Shown here: one piece after another, positions 63,898 through 64,000 of the stretch | Numbering within the stretch: the first letter of the stretch is position 1 | Layout: the number at the start of each line of letters is the position of its first letter | Source: an uncultured Verrucomicrobiota bacterium | Lineage (GTDB): Bacteria > Verrucomicrobiota > Kiritimatiellia > CAIVKH01 | Assembly (NCBI GenBank): GCA_937996795.1 | Contig: CALKUH010000070.1 | Coordinates: 1 to 64,000 of the forward strand | Direction: 5' to 3' | Length of the DNA: 64,000 nucleotides | Translations under genes and position numbers: made by a program | The notes under the pieces: model-generated | Told to the model about the DNA's origin: nothing | What the model saw: only the letters and a program-made list of their open reading frames with translations | The model's database searches: none

Positions 63898-64000
63898 TCA
63901 ATCCTCCGGCCGCTCGCCGTGCGGGGCCATCTTGACGAGGCGGGGGTCGAAGCGGGCGAGGACCTCGACGAGGTCCGCCTGCGCGGCCATGACGGCGTGG
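63898..64000 (-). CDS. C-terminus of a leftward gene, possibly RtcB RNA ligase (truncated by window edge)
   Basis: Only the last 34 codons are visible, ending in a TGA at 63898-63900: the peptide reads H-A-V-M-A-A-Q-A-D-L-V-E-V-L-A-R-F-D-P-R and ends MAPHGERPED. The MAAQADLVE segment resembles the C-terminal helix of RtcB (3'-phosphate RNA ligase). The evidence is thin. The end faces the autotransporter gene across 23 bp that include a GGCCGGCC palindrome. Confidence 0.4.
   Translation of the reverse strand, partial: HAVMAAQADLVEVLARFDPRLVKMAPHGERPED

Overview
The window is GC-rich DNA, densely packed on both strands, from a Gram-negative bacterium. The best guess is the Planctomycetes-Verrucomicrobia-Chlamydiae group, most likely Kiritimatiellota or a close Verrucomicrobiota lineage. 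The reasons are several secreted sulfatases, secreted proteins with DTDGDG-type calcium motifs, short dispersed intergenic repeats typical of these genomes, an inverse-autotransporter outer-membrane protein, and a four-helix-bundle suffix gene. This placement is an inference from gene content; there is no rRNA in the window. I saw no tRNA, rRNA, CRISPR array, insertion sequence or prophage.

Layout. 1-6 kb: the 3' part of pyruvate phosphate dikinase ends at a bidirectional terminator and faces a leftward hydA-prpB-prpC set (pyrimidine-ring opening and the methylcitrate cycle). 6-10.7 kb: a periplasmic rhodanese, cardiolipin synthase, a CPBP membrane protease, a class IV aminotransferase and a small outer-membrane barrel. 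10.7-15.7 kb: a leftward TCA block, fumarase then succinate:quinone oxidoreductase (sdhC-sdhA-sdhB order). 15.8-24.9 kb: a winged-helix regulator divergent from an SbtA-type bicarbonate permease, an Rsm22-type methyltransferase, an RluA-type pseudouridine synthase, a Phd/RelE toxin-antitoxin pair, phosphofructokinase, a hydrolase, a Ca2+/Na+ exchanger and dTDP-glucose dehydratase. 24.9-30.8 kb: an accessory island of lower and uneven GC with an XRE regulator, a 1,476-residue secreted protein ending in a reprolysin-like metzincin site, and an overlapping secreted partner. 31-37.4 kb: dnaE, a 38-bp perfect palindrome, and hypF-hypC. 37.5-44.5 kb: three sulfatases around a divergent promoter. 44.5-51.2 kb: a three-gene transglutaminase / circularly permuted ATP-grasp / alpha-E operon. 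51.5-58.5 kb: rplM-rpsI, then argJ-argB-argD, a four-helix-bundle gene and recQ. 58.5-63.9 kb: a 1,782-residue inverse autotransporter with a giant beta-helix passenger. The window ends in the C-terminus of a leftward gene, perhaps rtcB.

How the parts fit. The core genes support glycolysis/gluconeogenesis (PPDK, PFK), the TCA cycle with menaquinone-type complex II, propionyl-CoA disposal and arginine synthesis. The accessory genes are mostly exported: sulfatases, a metalloprotease and a surface adhesin, which fits life on sulfated polysaccharide or host/particle surfaces. Two patterns deserve attention. First, at least six genes have a well-spaced promoter whose -10 box lies only 6-9 nt before the start codon, which predicts leaderless mRNAs. 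Second, several families of short repeats sit between genes, and one has entered a coding sequence in frame.
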